Of a stretch of 64,000 bases of DNA, positions 50,034 through 58,812 are shown piece after piece. Source of the DNA: NAT127 sp034717695 (GTDB lineage Bacteria; Pseudomonadota; Gammaproteobacteria; Pseudomonadales; Porticoccaceae); assembly GCA_034717695.1 (NCBI GenBank), contig JAYELS010000071.1, positions 1 through 64,000 on the forward strand, written 5' to 3'. A model generated the notes under the pieces. The model was not told the DNA's origin, did no database searches, and saw only the letters and a program-made list of their open reading frames with translations. Made by a program: the position numbers and the translations under genes. Positions within the stretch are counted from its first letter, which is position 1; the number at the start of each line of letters is the position of its first letter.

Positions 50034-50786
50034 TCAGGGCAGGGGCATTTCCCTGTGCAGCACCACCGCCCTGTCGGACTTCTTGCGCAGGCGGATATTG
50101 AGCATCTCCACCACCACCGAAAACGCCATGGCGAAGTAGATGTAGCCCTTGGGCACATGGACTTCGAACCCTTCCACCATCAGGGTCACCCCCACCAGGA
50201 TCAGGAACGACAGCGCCAGCATCTTGATGGTGGGGTGGCGGTCGACGAACTCGCCGATGGACCTGGCGGCGAACAGCATCACCAGCACCGCCAGGATGAT
50301 GGCGATGGCCATGATGGAGATCTCGCTGACAAGGCCCACCGCGGTGATCACCGAGTCCAGCGAGAAGACGATATCGAGCACCGCGATCTGCACCAGGATC
50401 ATGCCGAAGCTGGCGGCGGCAACCGCCGGCCCGGTGGCGACAGCGTCGCTGCCCTCCAGGCTGTTGTGGATCTCGTGGGTGGCCTTGAACAGCAGGAACA
50501 GGCCGCCGCCGATGAGAATGATGTCGCGCCCGGAGATTTCATGGTCGAGGACGCTGAACAGGGTGTCGGTGAGGCCCATCACCCAGGCGATGCTGGCCAG
50601 CAGCAACAGCCGGGTGGCCATGGCAAGGCCGAGGCCGAGGTTGCGGGCCACATTGCGCTGGTGTTCCGGCAGGCGGCCCACCAGGATGGAGATGAAGATG
50701 ATGTTGTCGATGCCGAGGACGATTTCCAGGGCGGCGAGGGTGGCGAGAGCCATCCAGGCCTCGGGGCTGGCGAGCCATTCGAACAT
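50034..50786 (-). CDS. TerC family membrane protein
   Basis: A 250-residue inner-membrane protein of the TerC/YkoY family with about seven membrane segments. Signatures include ALEIVLGIDNIIFISILVGRLP with the conserved Asp, VLDIVFSLDSVITAVG and LSFLILVGVTLMVEGF. Paired acidic residues in membrane helices suggest metal-ion transport; TerC relatives export manganese. It is not part of a tellurite cluster. The start codon is well placed and the gene stands alone. Confidence 0.92.
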   Translation of the reverse strand: MFEWLASPEAWMALATLAALEIVLGIDNIIFISILVGRLPEHQRNVARNLGLGLAMATRLLLLASIAWVMGLTDTLFSVLDHEISGRDIILIGGGLFLLFKATHEIHNSLEGSDAVATGPAVAAASFGMILVQIAVLDIVFSLDSVITAVGLVSEISIMAIAIILAVLVMLFAARSIGEFVDRHPTIKMLALSFLILVGVTLMVEGFEVHVPKGYIYFAMAFSVVVEMLNIRLRKKSDRAVVLHREMPLP

Positions 50787-50828
50787 ACAGGGTTCCGTGG
50801 GGTTGTTGGGTGAGAGGGCGAGGGCTTT

Positions 50829-51548
50829 TCAGTCGGCGAGATAGTACTCCACCGTGGAGACCACCCGCACGTTCTTGATGTGGGGATTGTTGCTGTCCCG
50901 GTCGCTGATGGTGAACTGGCCCTGGGTGGCGGACCGGATCTTGCCGAGGCGGCTGTTGGAATCGGCGGCGAATTTCTCCGCCACCTCCCGGGCCTTGGTG
51001 GTGGCCTCCTCGATCATCGCCGGCTTGACGTCGTTGAGGCGGGTGAAGAGGTACTCGGTGCGGGCCTGATAGTCGTTGCCGGTGAACACGATGCCGGCCT
51101 TGCCCAACTCACCGAGGGCGTTCATCAGCGGGCGAATCGCCTCGACCCGGGGGGAGTACACCGTCACCGCCTGGGTGGCGGTGTAGCGGAATTCGCCGAC
51201 GGCGCCGCTGTTGTAGGCCTGGGCCGACTTGTCGACGATGGCGGGGGGCGACAGGCTGATCTCCCCGGGCTCCACGCCCCGCTCCTGTAAAAAGGCGCGG
51301 ATGCGGGCGCTGTTGTCGTCGAGGCGGGTGTAGAGGGCCTCGAGATCGTTGCCGGCCTCGGTGAACTGCAGCGGCCAGATCACCACGTCCGCCGGGTACT
51401 CCCGCTCGGCGAGGCCCTTGACGGTGACCACCCGCTCCAGCTGGCGGAAGTCGAGGGCGGCCTTGCCGAGCAGATAGCCGAGGGCGGCGAGCCCGGCGAG
51501 GATGAACAGCCCGAGGACCAGGGCGCTGGCGCTGCGTTGCTCCTGCAT
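50829..51548 (-). CDS. SIMPL-domain (DUF541) periplasmic protein
   Basis: A 239-residue protein with an N-terminal membrane anchor or uncleaved signal (residues 7-29) followed by a SIMPL/DUF541 domain: RVVTVKGLAEREYPADVVIWPLQF, then YNSGAVGEFRYTATQAVTV and a tail with IRSATQGQFTISDRD. Family members occur in the periplasm or membrane with largely unknown roles. The ATG at 51548 is chosen because the longer open frame upstream is a shadow of holA. Confidence 0.88.
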   Translation of the reverse strand: MQEQRSASALVLGLFILAGLAALGYLLGKAALDFRQLERVVTVKGLAEREYPADVVIWPLQFTEAGNDLEALYTRLDDNSARIRAFLQERGVEPGEISLSPPAIVDKSAQAYNSGAVGEFRYTATQAVTVYSPRVEAIRPLMNALGELGKAGIVFTGNDYQARTEYLFTRLNDVKPAMIEEATTKAREVAEKFAADSNSRLGKIRSATQGQFTISDRDSNNPHIKNVRVVSTVEYYLAD

Positions 51549-51631
51549 GGTGATTTCCCGGTGGCGGTGGATGAGCCCTGAGTGTAAGCGGATACGGGGG
51601 ATTTGCCAGCCGGGGAGCTGCCCGACCGGGT

Positions 51632-52669
51632 CTACTCGCCGATCCCCAGCCGGGTGTTGGCGGCGTTGAGGGTCGGGGTGCCGGCGAAACCGAGCACCAG
51701 GGAGGCGAGGTCCTCCCAGGGGTCGCTCCGGCGCATGCCCTTGATGGCCCGGTCGATGGCCGCCCCCTGGCGCAACAGCAGGCGCAGATGGGGCAGTTTC
51801 ATGCGCCGCAGGGCGCTCTTCACCAGGGGCTGGCGCTTGTCCCAGACCCCGTGCTTGCGCAGGGCGCCGTCGCCGTGCTCGCCGCTCTCCTGCACCGCGA
51901 TCAGGGTGCGCAGCTCCCGGGCCAGGGCCCAGAGGATGACGATGGCGTCGGTGCCGTCCTCCCGGAGGCCCCGGAGGTTGCGGGCGGCCCCCTGGGGGTC
52001 GCCCTCGAGGATCTTGTCCACCAGGGTGAACACGCTGTAGCGGGCGCTGTCCGCCACCACCGTGGACATGGTGTCGGCATCGATCTCCCCCTCGGGGGCG
52101 AGCAGCTTGAGCTTCTCGATTTCCTGCACCGCCGCCAGCAGGTTGCCCTCCACCCGGTCGGCGAGGATGTCGATGGCGGCGCGGTTGGCGCGGATGCCCG
52201 CCTGCTTGAGGCGCTGACCGATCCAGCCGGGCATCTGCTTGGCCTCCACCGGCCACACCTGGATGATCCCCCCGGTGTCGTCGAGGGCCTTGGCCCATTT
52301 GCTCTTCAGGGCGTTGCCGTCGAGCTTGGGGGTGATCACCAGCAAGAGGTTGTCGGGGCTCGGCCTTGCGCAGTATTCCTGCAGGGCGGCGGAGCCCTTG
52401 TCGCCGGGCTTGCCGGTGGCGATGCGCACCTCGAGCACCTTGCGGGCCGCGAACAGGGACAGGGCGTTGGCTTCGGACAGCAGTCGCTGCCAGTCAAAGT
52501 TGGCATCGGCATGGAACAGTTCCCGCTCGTCGAAGCCGTTGGCCCGGGCCGCGGCGCGGATGGCGTCGGCGGCCTCCTGGGCGAGCAGGGGTTCGTCGCC
52601 GCAGATCAGGTAGCAGGGGGCGAGGCCGCCCGCCAGGTGCTGGGGGAGTTGCTCAGGGCGCAGCCGCAC
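51632..52669 (-). CDS. holA: DNA polymerase III delta subunit
   Basis: A 345-residue HolA. The N-terminal domain has CYLICGDEPLLAQEAADAIR, typical of the degenerate AAA+ core, followed by LLVITPKLDGNALKSKWAKAL and a C-terminal collar domain with LRTLIAVQ. It opens the sliding clamp as part of the gamma complex. It overlaps lptE by 17 bp, so translation is probably coupled. The order leuS-lptE-holA is standard in gammaproteobacteria. Confidence 0.95.
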   Translation of the reverse strand: MRLRPEQLPQHLAGGLAPCYLICGDEPLLAQEAADAIRAAARANGFDERELFHADANFDWQRLLSEANALSLFAARKVLEVRIATGKPGDKGSAALQEYCARPSPDNLLLVITPKLDGNALKSKWAKALDDTGGIIQVWPVEAKQMPGWIGQRLKQAGIRANRAAIDILADRVEGNLLAAVQEIEKLKLLAPEGEIDADTMSTVVADSARYSVFTLVDKILEGDPQGAARNLRGLREDGTDAIVILWALARELRTLIAVQESGEHGDGALRKHGVWDKRQPLVKSALRRMKLPHLRLLLRQGAAIDRAIKGMRRSDPWEDLASLVLGFAGTPTLNAANTRLGIGE

Positions 52670-53174
52670 CGTCGAGATCCTTGATCTGGCGGAAGCGGTT
52701 GAGGATCTGGTTGACCAGGTCGCGGCGCATCTCGGCGCGGATCAGCTGTTCCTCGTCCTGGGTGGCGAGGACGTTGTTCTCGTCGTACTCGAACACCCGC
52801 TCCACCACCACCGTGGCGCGGGGCAGGAGGGTGTCGCCGTCGCGGTTGAGGATGAGGAATTCCACCTCTTCCCGCAGTTCCTGTTCCGACACCCGGGCGT
52901 TGGCGTTGACGGTGGCGGTGCGCACACCGCGGCGCTCGGCGAGGATCATCAGCGCGTAGGGGGATTCGCTGGCGTTCGCGGGCACCTTCACGTCGGCCGC
53001 CCGCAGTGTGCGTGTCAGTTCGGTGACCAGGGGGCTGTGGGGGTCCCGGGCGCTGATGTGCAGGCTGTCGAGGCCCTCGGGGATCAGTTCCGCGCCCCGC
53101 AGCTGCCAGCCGCAGCCGCCGGCCAGGGCGGTCATCAGCAGGGCGACGAGGAGGGCGGTGGTGGGTCGTTTCAT
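52653..53174 (-). CDS. lptE: LPS-assembly lipoprotein LptE
   Basis: A 173-residue LptE with a lipoprotein signal (lipobox LAGGC, Cys at about 20). After the Cys, GWQLRGAELIPEGLDSLHISA is the characteristic LptE start. LptE plugs the LptD barrel at the outer membrane in LPS export. The ATG at 53174 is chosen for the signal peptide; an upstream open extension lies in a repeat array and is not credible. It precedes holA with a 17-bp overlap. Confidence 0.93.
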   Translation of the reverse strand: MKRPTTALLVALLMTALAGGCGWQLRGAELIPEGLDSLHISARDPHSPLVTELTRTLRAADVKVPANASESPYALMILAERRGVRTATVNANARVSEQELREEVEFLILNRDGDTLLPRATVVVERVFEYDENNVLATQDEEQLIRAEMRRDLVNQILNRFRQIKDLDGAAAP

Positions 53175-53194
53175 GGTCGGGTTCCGGGGTTTTT

Positions 53195-53289
53195 GAGTTT
53201 CACGTAACACGTAACAGGTTGCACGTATACCCGCCTAGGCCGGGTGCCACTGTGAACACGTGAAACGTGTTACGTGAAACGTGCAACTC
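53195..53289. repeat. Inverted heptamer-repeat array (GNAACGT type) between leuS and lptE
   Basis: Left arm 53195-53229 read on the reverse strand: GCAACCT, GTTACGT, GTTACGT, GAAACTC, plus one degenerate unit. Right arm 53255-53289: AACACGT, GAAACGT, GTTACGT, GAAACGT, GCAACTC. The 25-bp centre is unique. The last right-arm unit overlaps the leuS stop codon. The same units occur upstream of radA at 11268-11337. It lies inside an otherwise compact operon. Confidence 0.9.
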
Positions 53290-55759
53290 AATTGGCGACG
53301 ATATTCACCAACTTGCCTGGCACCAGGATGATCTTGCGTACCGTGGCGCCGGCGGTGAATTTCACCACGTTGGGCTCCGCCAGGGCCAGGGCCTCGATGT
53401 CGTCGCGGCTGGCATCCACCGCCACGTCGAGCTGGGCGCGCACCTTGCCGTTGACCTGCACCGCGAGGGTGATGCTGTCCCGGGCCAGGGCGGATTCGTC
53501 CACCGCCGGCCAGGGAGCGTCGATCACCGCGCCGGGGTGGCCGAGCTCGCGCCACAGGCGGTGGCAGATGTGGGGCACCATGGGGGCGAGCAGCAGCACG
53601 GCGGACTCCAGGGCCTCCCGCTCCACGGCGAGGGCCTGGGGCGAATCGTCATCGAGGCGGCCCACCTCGTTCAACAGTTCCATCACCGCGGCGATGGCGG
53701 TGTTGAAGGTCTGGCGCACGCCGCAGTCGTTGCTCACCTTGGCGATGGTCTCGTGGGTCTTGCGGCGCAGGTCGCGGAGCTGGCCCCGCAGGTCGGCGGG
53801 GTCGAGCGCGCCGGGCTGGCCCTTGGCGAGGTGGGTGGCCACCGCCCGCCACAGCTTGCGCAGGAAGCGGTGGGCCCCGGCGACGCCCTCGTCGGACCAC
53901 TCCAGGGACTGCTCCGGGGGCGCGGCGAACATGGTGAACAGGCGCACGGTGTCGGCGCCGTACTGGTCGATCAGGGATTGCGGGTCGACGGTGTTGCCCT
54001 TGGACTTCGACATCTTGGCGCCGTCCTTCAGCACCATGCCCTGGCACAGCAGGCGGGTGAAGGGCTCATCCGAGGACACCAGGCCCTCGTCCCGCATCAG
54101 CTTGTGGAAGAAACGGGCGTAGAGCAGGTGGAGGATGGCGTGCTCGATGCCCCCCACGTACTGGTCCACCGGCAGCCAGTAGTCGGCGGCGGCCTTGTCG
54201 AGCATGCCGTCGGCAAAGTCGGGACAGGTGAAGCGGGCGTAGTACCAGGAGGACTCCATGAAGGTGTCGAAGGTGTCGGTCTCCCGCTCCAGGGCCTCGC
54301 CGTTCAGTTCGTCCCGGCGCCATTCCGGGTCCGCCTTGATGGGGGAGTGGACGCCGTCCATGTGCACGTCCTCGGGCAGCAGCACCGGCAGCTTGTGGGC
54401 GGGGACGGGAATCTCGGTGCCGTCGCGGCGGTAGAGCATGGGGATGGGGGCGCCCCAGTAGCGCTGGCGCGAGACGCCCCAGTCGCGGAGGCGGAAGTTG
54501 GTGGTGACCCTGCCCTTGCCCTTGGCGATCAGGGCGTTGGCGATGGCGTCGAAGGCGGCGTCAAAGGGCAGGCCGTCCCACTCGGTGAAAGCGGCGCCGG
54601 AATTGACCAGCACGCCCTTGTCGACAAAGGCTTCCCGGTCGAGATCGCAGGGCTCGCCGCCGGCGGGGGCCACCACCTGGACGATGGGCAGGCCGTACTG
54701 GCGGGCAAACTCCCAATCCCGCTGGTCGTGGCCCGGCACCGCCATCACCGCCCCGGTACCGTAGTCCATCAGCACGTAGTTGCCCACCCACACCGGCACC
54801 TTCTCCCCGGTGAGGGGATGGATGGCGTCGATGCCGAGGGCCATGCCCTTCTTGTCCATGGTGGCCATGTTGGCCTCGTTCACCGCCTGCTTCTTGCAGT
54901 CGGCGATGAAAGCTTGCAAGGCAGGGTTGGATGCCGCCAGGGCGAGGCTCAGGGGATGCTCGGCGGCGAGGGTGACGTAGGTGACCCCCATCAGGGTGTC
55001 AGGCCTGGTGGTGTAGACGTCGAAGCTGGCGATGTCCCCCACCGGCGCCGCCAGGTCGAAGGTCATCTCCACCCCGCGGCTCTTGCCGATCCAGTTGCGC
55101 TGCATGGTGCGCACCTGCTCGGGCCAGCCGGGGAGCTTGTCCAGGTCGTCGAGCAGCTCCTCGGCGTAGGCGGTGATGCGGATGAACCACTGGGGTATTT
55201 CCTTTCTCTCCACCTGGGTGTCGCAGCGCCAGCAGCAGCCGTTGATCACCTGCTCGTTGGCGAGCACCGTCTGGTCGTTGGGGCACCAGTTCACCGCGCT
55301 GGTTTTCTTGTACACCAGGCCCTTTTCGTACAGGCGGGTGAAGAACCATTGCTCCCATTGGTAGTAGCCGGGCTGGCAGGTGGCCAGCTCCCGGCTCCAG
55401 TCGTAGCCGAAGCCGAGGGTCTTCAGCTGGCCCTTCATGTAGTCGATGTTGCTGTAGGTCCAGGGGGCCGGCGCGGTGTTGTTGTTGATGGCGGCGTTCT
55501 CGGCGGGCAGGCCGAAGGCGTCCCAACCCATGGGTTGCAGCACGTTCTTGCCCAGCATGCGCTGGTAGCGACTGATCACGTCGGTGATGGTGTAGTTGCG
55601 CACATGGCCCATGTGCAGCTTGCCGCTGGGGTAGGGGAACATGGCGAGGCAGTAGTATTTTTCCCGGCTCGGGTCGACGCTCACCTTGAAGGACTGGTGA
55701 TCGTTCCAAAACTGCTGCGCGTCCCGTTCGATGGCGTCGGGATGGTAGTGCTCTTCCAT
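53288..55759 (-). CDS. leuS: Leucyl-tRNA synthetase
   Basis: An 823-residue class I leucyl-tRNA synthetase. The HIGH motif is HMGH at 49-52 (YPSGKLHMGHVRN), the KMSKS motif is near residue 581, and the CP1 editing domain has TGAVMAVPGHDQRD. Zinc-type cysteines are in GCCWRCDTQVE. I chose the ATG at 55759 (MEEHYHPD); the frame extends upstream into an unrelated repeat. It charges tRNA-Leu. The stop codon is overlapped by a heptamer repeat array. Confidence 0.98.
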   Translation of the reverse strand: MEEHYHPDAIERDAQQFWNDHQSFKVSVDPSREKYYCLAMFPYPSGKLHMGHVRNYTITDVISRYQRMLGKNVLQPMGWDAFGLPAENAAINNNTAPAPWTYSNIDYMKGQLKTLGFGYDWSRELATCQPGYYQWEQWFFTRLYEKGLVYKKTSAVNWCPNDQTVLANEQVINGCCWRCDTQVERKEIPQWFIRITAYAEELLDDLDKLPGWPEQVRTMQRNWIGKSRGVEMTFDLAAPVGDIASFDVYTTRPDTLMGVTYVTLAAEHPLSLALAASNPALQAFIADCKKQAVNEANMATMDKKGMALGIDAIHPLTGEKVPVWVGNYVLMDYGTGAVMAVPGHDQRDWEFARQYGLPIVQVVAPAGGEPCDLDREAFVDKGVLVNSGAAFTEWDGLPFDAAFDAIANALIAKGKGRVTTNFRLRDWGVSRQRYWGAPIPMLYRRDGTEIPVPAHKLPVLLPEDVHMDGVHSPIKADPEWRRDELNGEALERETDTFDTFMESSWYYARFTCPDFADGMLDKAAADYWLPVDQYVGGIEHAILHLLYARFFHKLMRDEGLVSSDEPFTRLLCQGMVLKDGAKMSKSKGNTVDPQSLIDQYGADTVRLFTMFAAPPEQSLEWSDEGVAGAHRFLRKLWRAVATHLAKGQPGALDPADLRGQLRDLRRKTHETIAKVSNDCGVRQTFNTAIAAVMELLNEVGRLDDDSPQALAVEREALESAVLLLAPMVPHICHRLWRELGHPGAVIDAPWPAVDESALARDSITLAVQVNGKVRAQLDVAVDASRDDIEALALAEPNVVKFTAGATVRKIILVPGKLVNIVAN

Positions 55760-55826
55760 TGTCTGGGCTTTTCGGGGGGGTGATCGAAGCGGGGCATTAT
55801 AGGGGAAAGTGGGGGTGTTGGCAGGT

Positions 55827-55967
55827 GTCTGACGCTTGGCGCCCGACGTCCGGCGCCAATAAAGGGCACTTCGCTTCACCCGTTTGGCATCGGGACACCG
55901 GTTTGAGCGCCGCTGCCAAAGGTTGGCACACCCAAAAGCGTCAGACGTCAGGCGTCGGACGTCCGGC
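55827..55967. repeat. Inverted heptamer-repeat array (GTCTGAC type) overlapping the lnt stop
   Basis: Left arm 55827-55861: GTCTGAC, GCTTGGC, GCCCGAC, GTCCGGC, GCCAATA. Right arm 55940-55967: GTCAGAC, GTCAGGC, GTCGGAC, GTCCGGC. The arms are inverted around about 80 bp. The TGA of lnt (55941-55943) lies within the first right-arm unit, and the last eight codons of lnt are made of repeat units. Confidence 0.9.
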
Positions 55968-57473
55968 TATCAGTCCCGTCCGCCCAAGCCGCAACCCCAC
56001 TGCCACCATCAGCAAGCACAGCACCACCACCGGCCAGGACCCGAAGCGGGTGAAGGGGGTGGTGCCACTGTGGGGGGTGACTTCCCCCTCCAGCACTGCC
56101 CGCTGGAATTGCGGCAGGCTGGCCCGCACCTGGCCCCGGCTGTCGATGATGGCGGTGATGCCGTCGTTGGTGGCGCGCAGTACCGGCTTGCCGTTTTCGA
56201 GGGCGCGAAGGCGCGCCATCTCGAAGTGCTGGTGGGGGCCGATGGAGCTGCCGAACCAGGTGTCGTTGCTCACCGTGAGGAGGATGTCGGCGTCGGCGGT
56301 GGTCCGCGCCACCAGGTCCTGGTAGACGATCTCGTAGCAGATGGCGGTGGCGATGTGCAGCTTGCCGGCCCGGAGCAGGGGTTGCCCCTCGGCGCCGCCG
56401 CTGAAGGTGGACATGGGCAGGTCGAAGAAGCGGATGGTGCCCCGCAGCCAGCGCTCCAGGGGCACGTATTCGCCGAAGGGCACCAGGTGGCGCTTGTCGT
56501 ATTGGCCGGACCCGTCGCCGAGGGCGATCACCGAGTTGTAGTAGCGGTTGCCCGCCTGGGTGGGAATGCCGGTGATCAGGGTGCTGCCGGCCTCCCGCGC
56601 CCGCTCGTCCATCCAGGCCAGGTAGTGGTCGACCCGGTGCCTGACCTCGGGTATGGCGGATTCCGGCCAGATCACCAGGGGGTTGTCCCACAGGGTTTCC
56701 GACTCGCGGCGGTACAGGTCGAGGATCTGGAAGAGGGCGCCCTGATCCCACTTCTGGGCCAGGGGCAGCGCCGGCTGCAGCAGGGCGACCCGCACCGGCG
56801 CCTCCGCCGGGGTGGTCCAGCGCTTGTCGTCGAGGGTCGCGCCCCACAGCCAGGGCAGGGCGGCGCACAGCAGCCCGGCGATTACCCCGGGGGCGCGGTC
56901 CCGCAGCTGGCCGAGCTGGGCCAGGGCCGCGCCGCTGAAGGCCGCCATCCAGCCGAGGGCGAGCACGCCGCCGAGGGGTGCCCAGCCGGCGAGCCAGCCG
57001 TCGATCTGGCTGTTGCCCAGGTACAGCCAGGGGAAGCCGGTGAGAAACCAGCCCCGGAACCACTCCGCCAGCACCCACAGGGAGGGGAACACGAACACCG
57101 CCGCCAGGGGCTGGCGCCGCGCCACCCGGCCGTAGAGGCTGAAGGGCACCGCCAGGCACAGGGCGAGGAGCAGGATGAACAGGCCGGTGAGCAGTGCCGC
57201 CAGGGGCACCGGCGCCTCGCCGTAGACATGGATGCTGACGTAGACCCAGGAGGCGCCAACCCCGAACTGGCCGAGGCCGAAGGCCAGGGTGCGGACGAAA
57301 ACCTCCCGGGGGCCGCCGTCCCGGAGCAGGGCGCAGAGCAGCGCCATGGAGAGGATGCCGAGGCTGCTCCAGCCGAAGGGGGCGAGGGCGAGGGGGAAGA
57401 GGGCGCCCGCCGCCAGCGCCAGCAGGCGCGGCCCGAGGGGGCTGGCGAGCAGGGCGCGGGGCGACTCAATCAC
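55941..57473 (-). CDS. lnt: Apolipoprotein N-acyltransferase
   Basis: A 510-residue Lnt: about eight membrane segments in residues 12-200, then a periplasmic nitrilase-type domain. The catalytic triad is E271 (WPESAIPE), K327 (YDKRHLVPFGEYVP) and C379 (AICYEIVY), aligned with E267/K335/C387 of E. coli. It adds the third acyl chain to lipoproteins in the inner membrane. Its start overlaps corC by 8 bp. The last residues (AGRPTPDV) are encoded by a heptamer repeat array, so the C-terminus was probably altered by the repeat, without touching the catalytic part. Confidence 0.97.
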   Translation of the reverse strand: MIESPRALLASPLGPRLLALAAGALFPLALAPFGWSSLGILSMALLCALLRDGGPREVFVRTLAFGLGQFGVGASWVYVSIHVYGEAPVPLAALLTGLFILLLALCLAVPFSLYGRVARRQPLAAVFVFPSLWVLAEWFRGWFLTGFPWLYLGNSQIDGWLAGWAPLGGVLALGWMAAFSGAALAQLGQLRDRAPGVIAGLLCAALPWLWGATLDDKRWTTPAEAPVRVALLQPALPLAQKWDQGALFQILDLYRRESETLWDNPLVIWPESAIPEVRHRVDHYLAWMDERAREAGSTLITGIPTQAGNRYYNSVIALGDGSGQYDKRHLVPFGEYVPLERWLRGTIRFFDLPMSTFSGGAEGQPLLRAGKLHIATAICYEIVYQDLVARTTADADILLTVSNDTWFGSSIGPHQHFEMARLRALENGKPVLRATNDGITAIIDSRGQVRASLPQFQRAVLEGEVTPHSGTTPFTRFGSWPVVVLCLLMVAVGLRLGRTGLIAGRPTPDV

Positions 57474-58311
57474 TGTCGGCGGGGCTCACCTGCACTTCCA
57501 GCTGGCGGATCTGGCGCTTGTCGCCGTCCACCACGGTGAAGGTCAGATTGTCGATGGCGATGCTCTCCCCCACCTTGGGGAACTGGCCAAAGGCCTGCAG
57601 CAGGATGCCGCCGATGGTGTCGAACTCCTCCTCGCTGAGGCCGCTGTTGAAGAACTCGTTGAAGTCCTCCACCGGGGTCAGGGCCGCCACCAGGAAGCGG
57701 TTGTCCTCCAGCTCGCGGATCATGTCCTGCTCGGCGTCGTCGGTCTCGTCCTCGATGTCGCCGACGATTTCCTCCAGGACGTCCTCGATGGTGACGAGGC
57801 CGGCGATGCCGCCGTACTCATCCACCACCACCGCCATGTGGTAGCGCTTTTCGCGGAACTCCCGCAGCAGCACGTTGAGGCGCTTGCTCTCGGGGATGAT
57901 GTTGGCGGGGCGCACGAAGTCGCACAGGTTGAAGGCCAGGTCCCCCTTGCAGGCCACCTGGAGCAGGTCCTTGGCGAGGAGGATGCCCTTGATGTCGTCG
58001 GTGGAGTCGCCGGTGACCGGGAAGCGGGAGTGGTTGGACTCGGTGGCGATGGCCAGCACCTCGTCGAGGCTGGCCTCCTGGCGGATCATCACCATCTGCG
58101 AGCGGGGCACCATGATCTCCCGCACCTGCTGGTCGGCCACGTGGAGGGCGCCCTCCATGATCTCCAGGGCATCGCGGTCGATGATCTTGTTGTTGTGGGC
58201 CACCCGGAGGATCTCGATGACGTCCTCGGCGGTCTTGGGTTCGAAGGAGAACGCCTGGGTAAGGCGTTCCAGCCAGGATTTGTCCTGACTCTGCTGCTCT
58301 TCCTCGCTCAT
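57466..58311 (-). CDS. ybeX: CorC/YbeX CBS-domain protein
   Basis: A 281-residue protein with the CorC layout: an N-terminal acidic stretch, two CBS domains (REIMVPRSQMVMI and AVVVDEYGGIAGLVTIEDVLEEIVGDI) and a C-terminal transporter-associated domain (EEFDTIGGILLQAFGQFPKVGE). It is linked to magnesium/cobalt efflux and, more recently, ribosome metabolism. It overlaps lnt by 8 bp and follows ybeY by 3 bp, the standard gene order. Confidence 0.96.
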   Translation of the reverse strand: MSEEEQQSQDKSWLERLTQAFSFEPKTAEDVIEILRVAHNNKIIDRDALEIMEGALHVADQQVREIMVPRSQMVMIRQEASLDEVLAIATESNHSRFPVTGDSTDDIKGILLAKDLLQVACKGDLAFNLCDFVRPANIIPESKRLNVLLREFREKRYHMAVVVDEYGGIAGLVTIEDVLEEIVGDIEDETDDAEQDMIRELEDNRFLVAALTPVEDFNEFFNSGLSEEEFDTIGGILLQAFGQFPKVGESIAIDNLTFTVVDGDKRQIRQLEVQVSPADSD

Positions 58312-58314
58312 GGT

Positions 58315-58812
58315 TTACTCTCGGGTTGCTCCGGGGCCGCTGCCCTGGGCAGACGGGTCAGGGGTTTCGTAGGGGGGTGGGAAGCCGAGGCCGGCGAGGA
58401 TGCGGGTTTCCAGCGCTTCCATCTCGCTGGCCTCGGTGTCGTCGATGTGGTCGTAGCCGAGCAGGTGCAGGGTGCCGTGCACCAGCATGTGGGCCCAGTG
58501 GGCGTCGAGGCTCTTGTCCTGCTCCCCCGCTTCCCGGGCCACCACCGGGGCGCAGATCACCAGATCGCCGAGCAGGGGGATGTCCACCGCCTCCGGCAGG
58601 TCGGCGGGGAAGGACAGCACGTTGGTGGGCCCCTCCTTGTGGCGGTAGTGGCTGTTGAGGGCCGCGCTCTCGGCCTCGGCGACGATGCGCACCGCCAGTT
58701 CCGCCTCGTCCCGCGCGCCGGCGAGGGCGGCCTCCACCCAGCGGCGCATGGCCGAGGGGTCGGGCACCTCGTCACTGCCCGAGGCGTTGTCGATATCCAC
58801 GGTAACGGTCAT
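58315..58812 (-). CDS. ybeY: Endoribonuclease YbeY
   Basis: A 165-residue YbeY. The zinc-binding motif is HMLVHGTLHLLGYDH (H-x3-H-x5-H), with the upstream E-x-S-x-L-N segment (ESAALNSHYRHKEGPTNVLSFP). It matures the 3' end of 16S rRNA and helps ribosome quality control. I chose the ATG at 58812 because it overlaps the phoH stop (ATGA); a longer frame upstream is a shadow. Confidence 0.95.
   Translation of the reverse strand: MTVTVDIDNASGSDEVPDPSAMRRWVEAALAGARDEAELAVRIVAEAESAALNSHYRHKEGPTNVLSFPADLPEAVDIPLLGDLVICAPVVAREAGEQDKSLDAHWAHMLVHGTLHLLGYDHIDDTEASEMEALETRILAGLGFPPPYETPDPSAQGSGPGATRE

Noticed and set aside
50034..50786. Tellurite-resistance operon
   Set aside because: A lone TerC-family gene without terABDEZ neighbours is not evidence of tellurite resistance.
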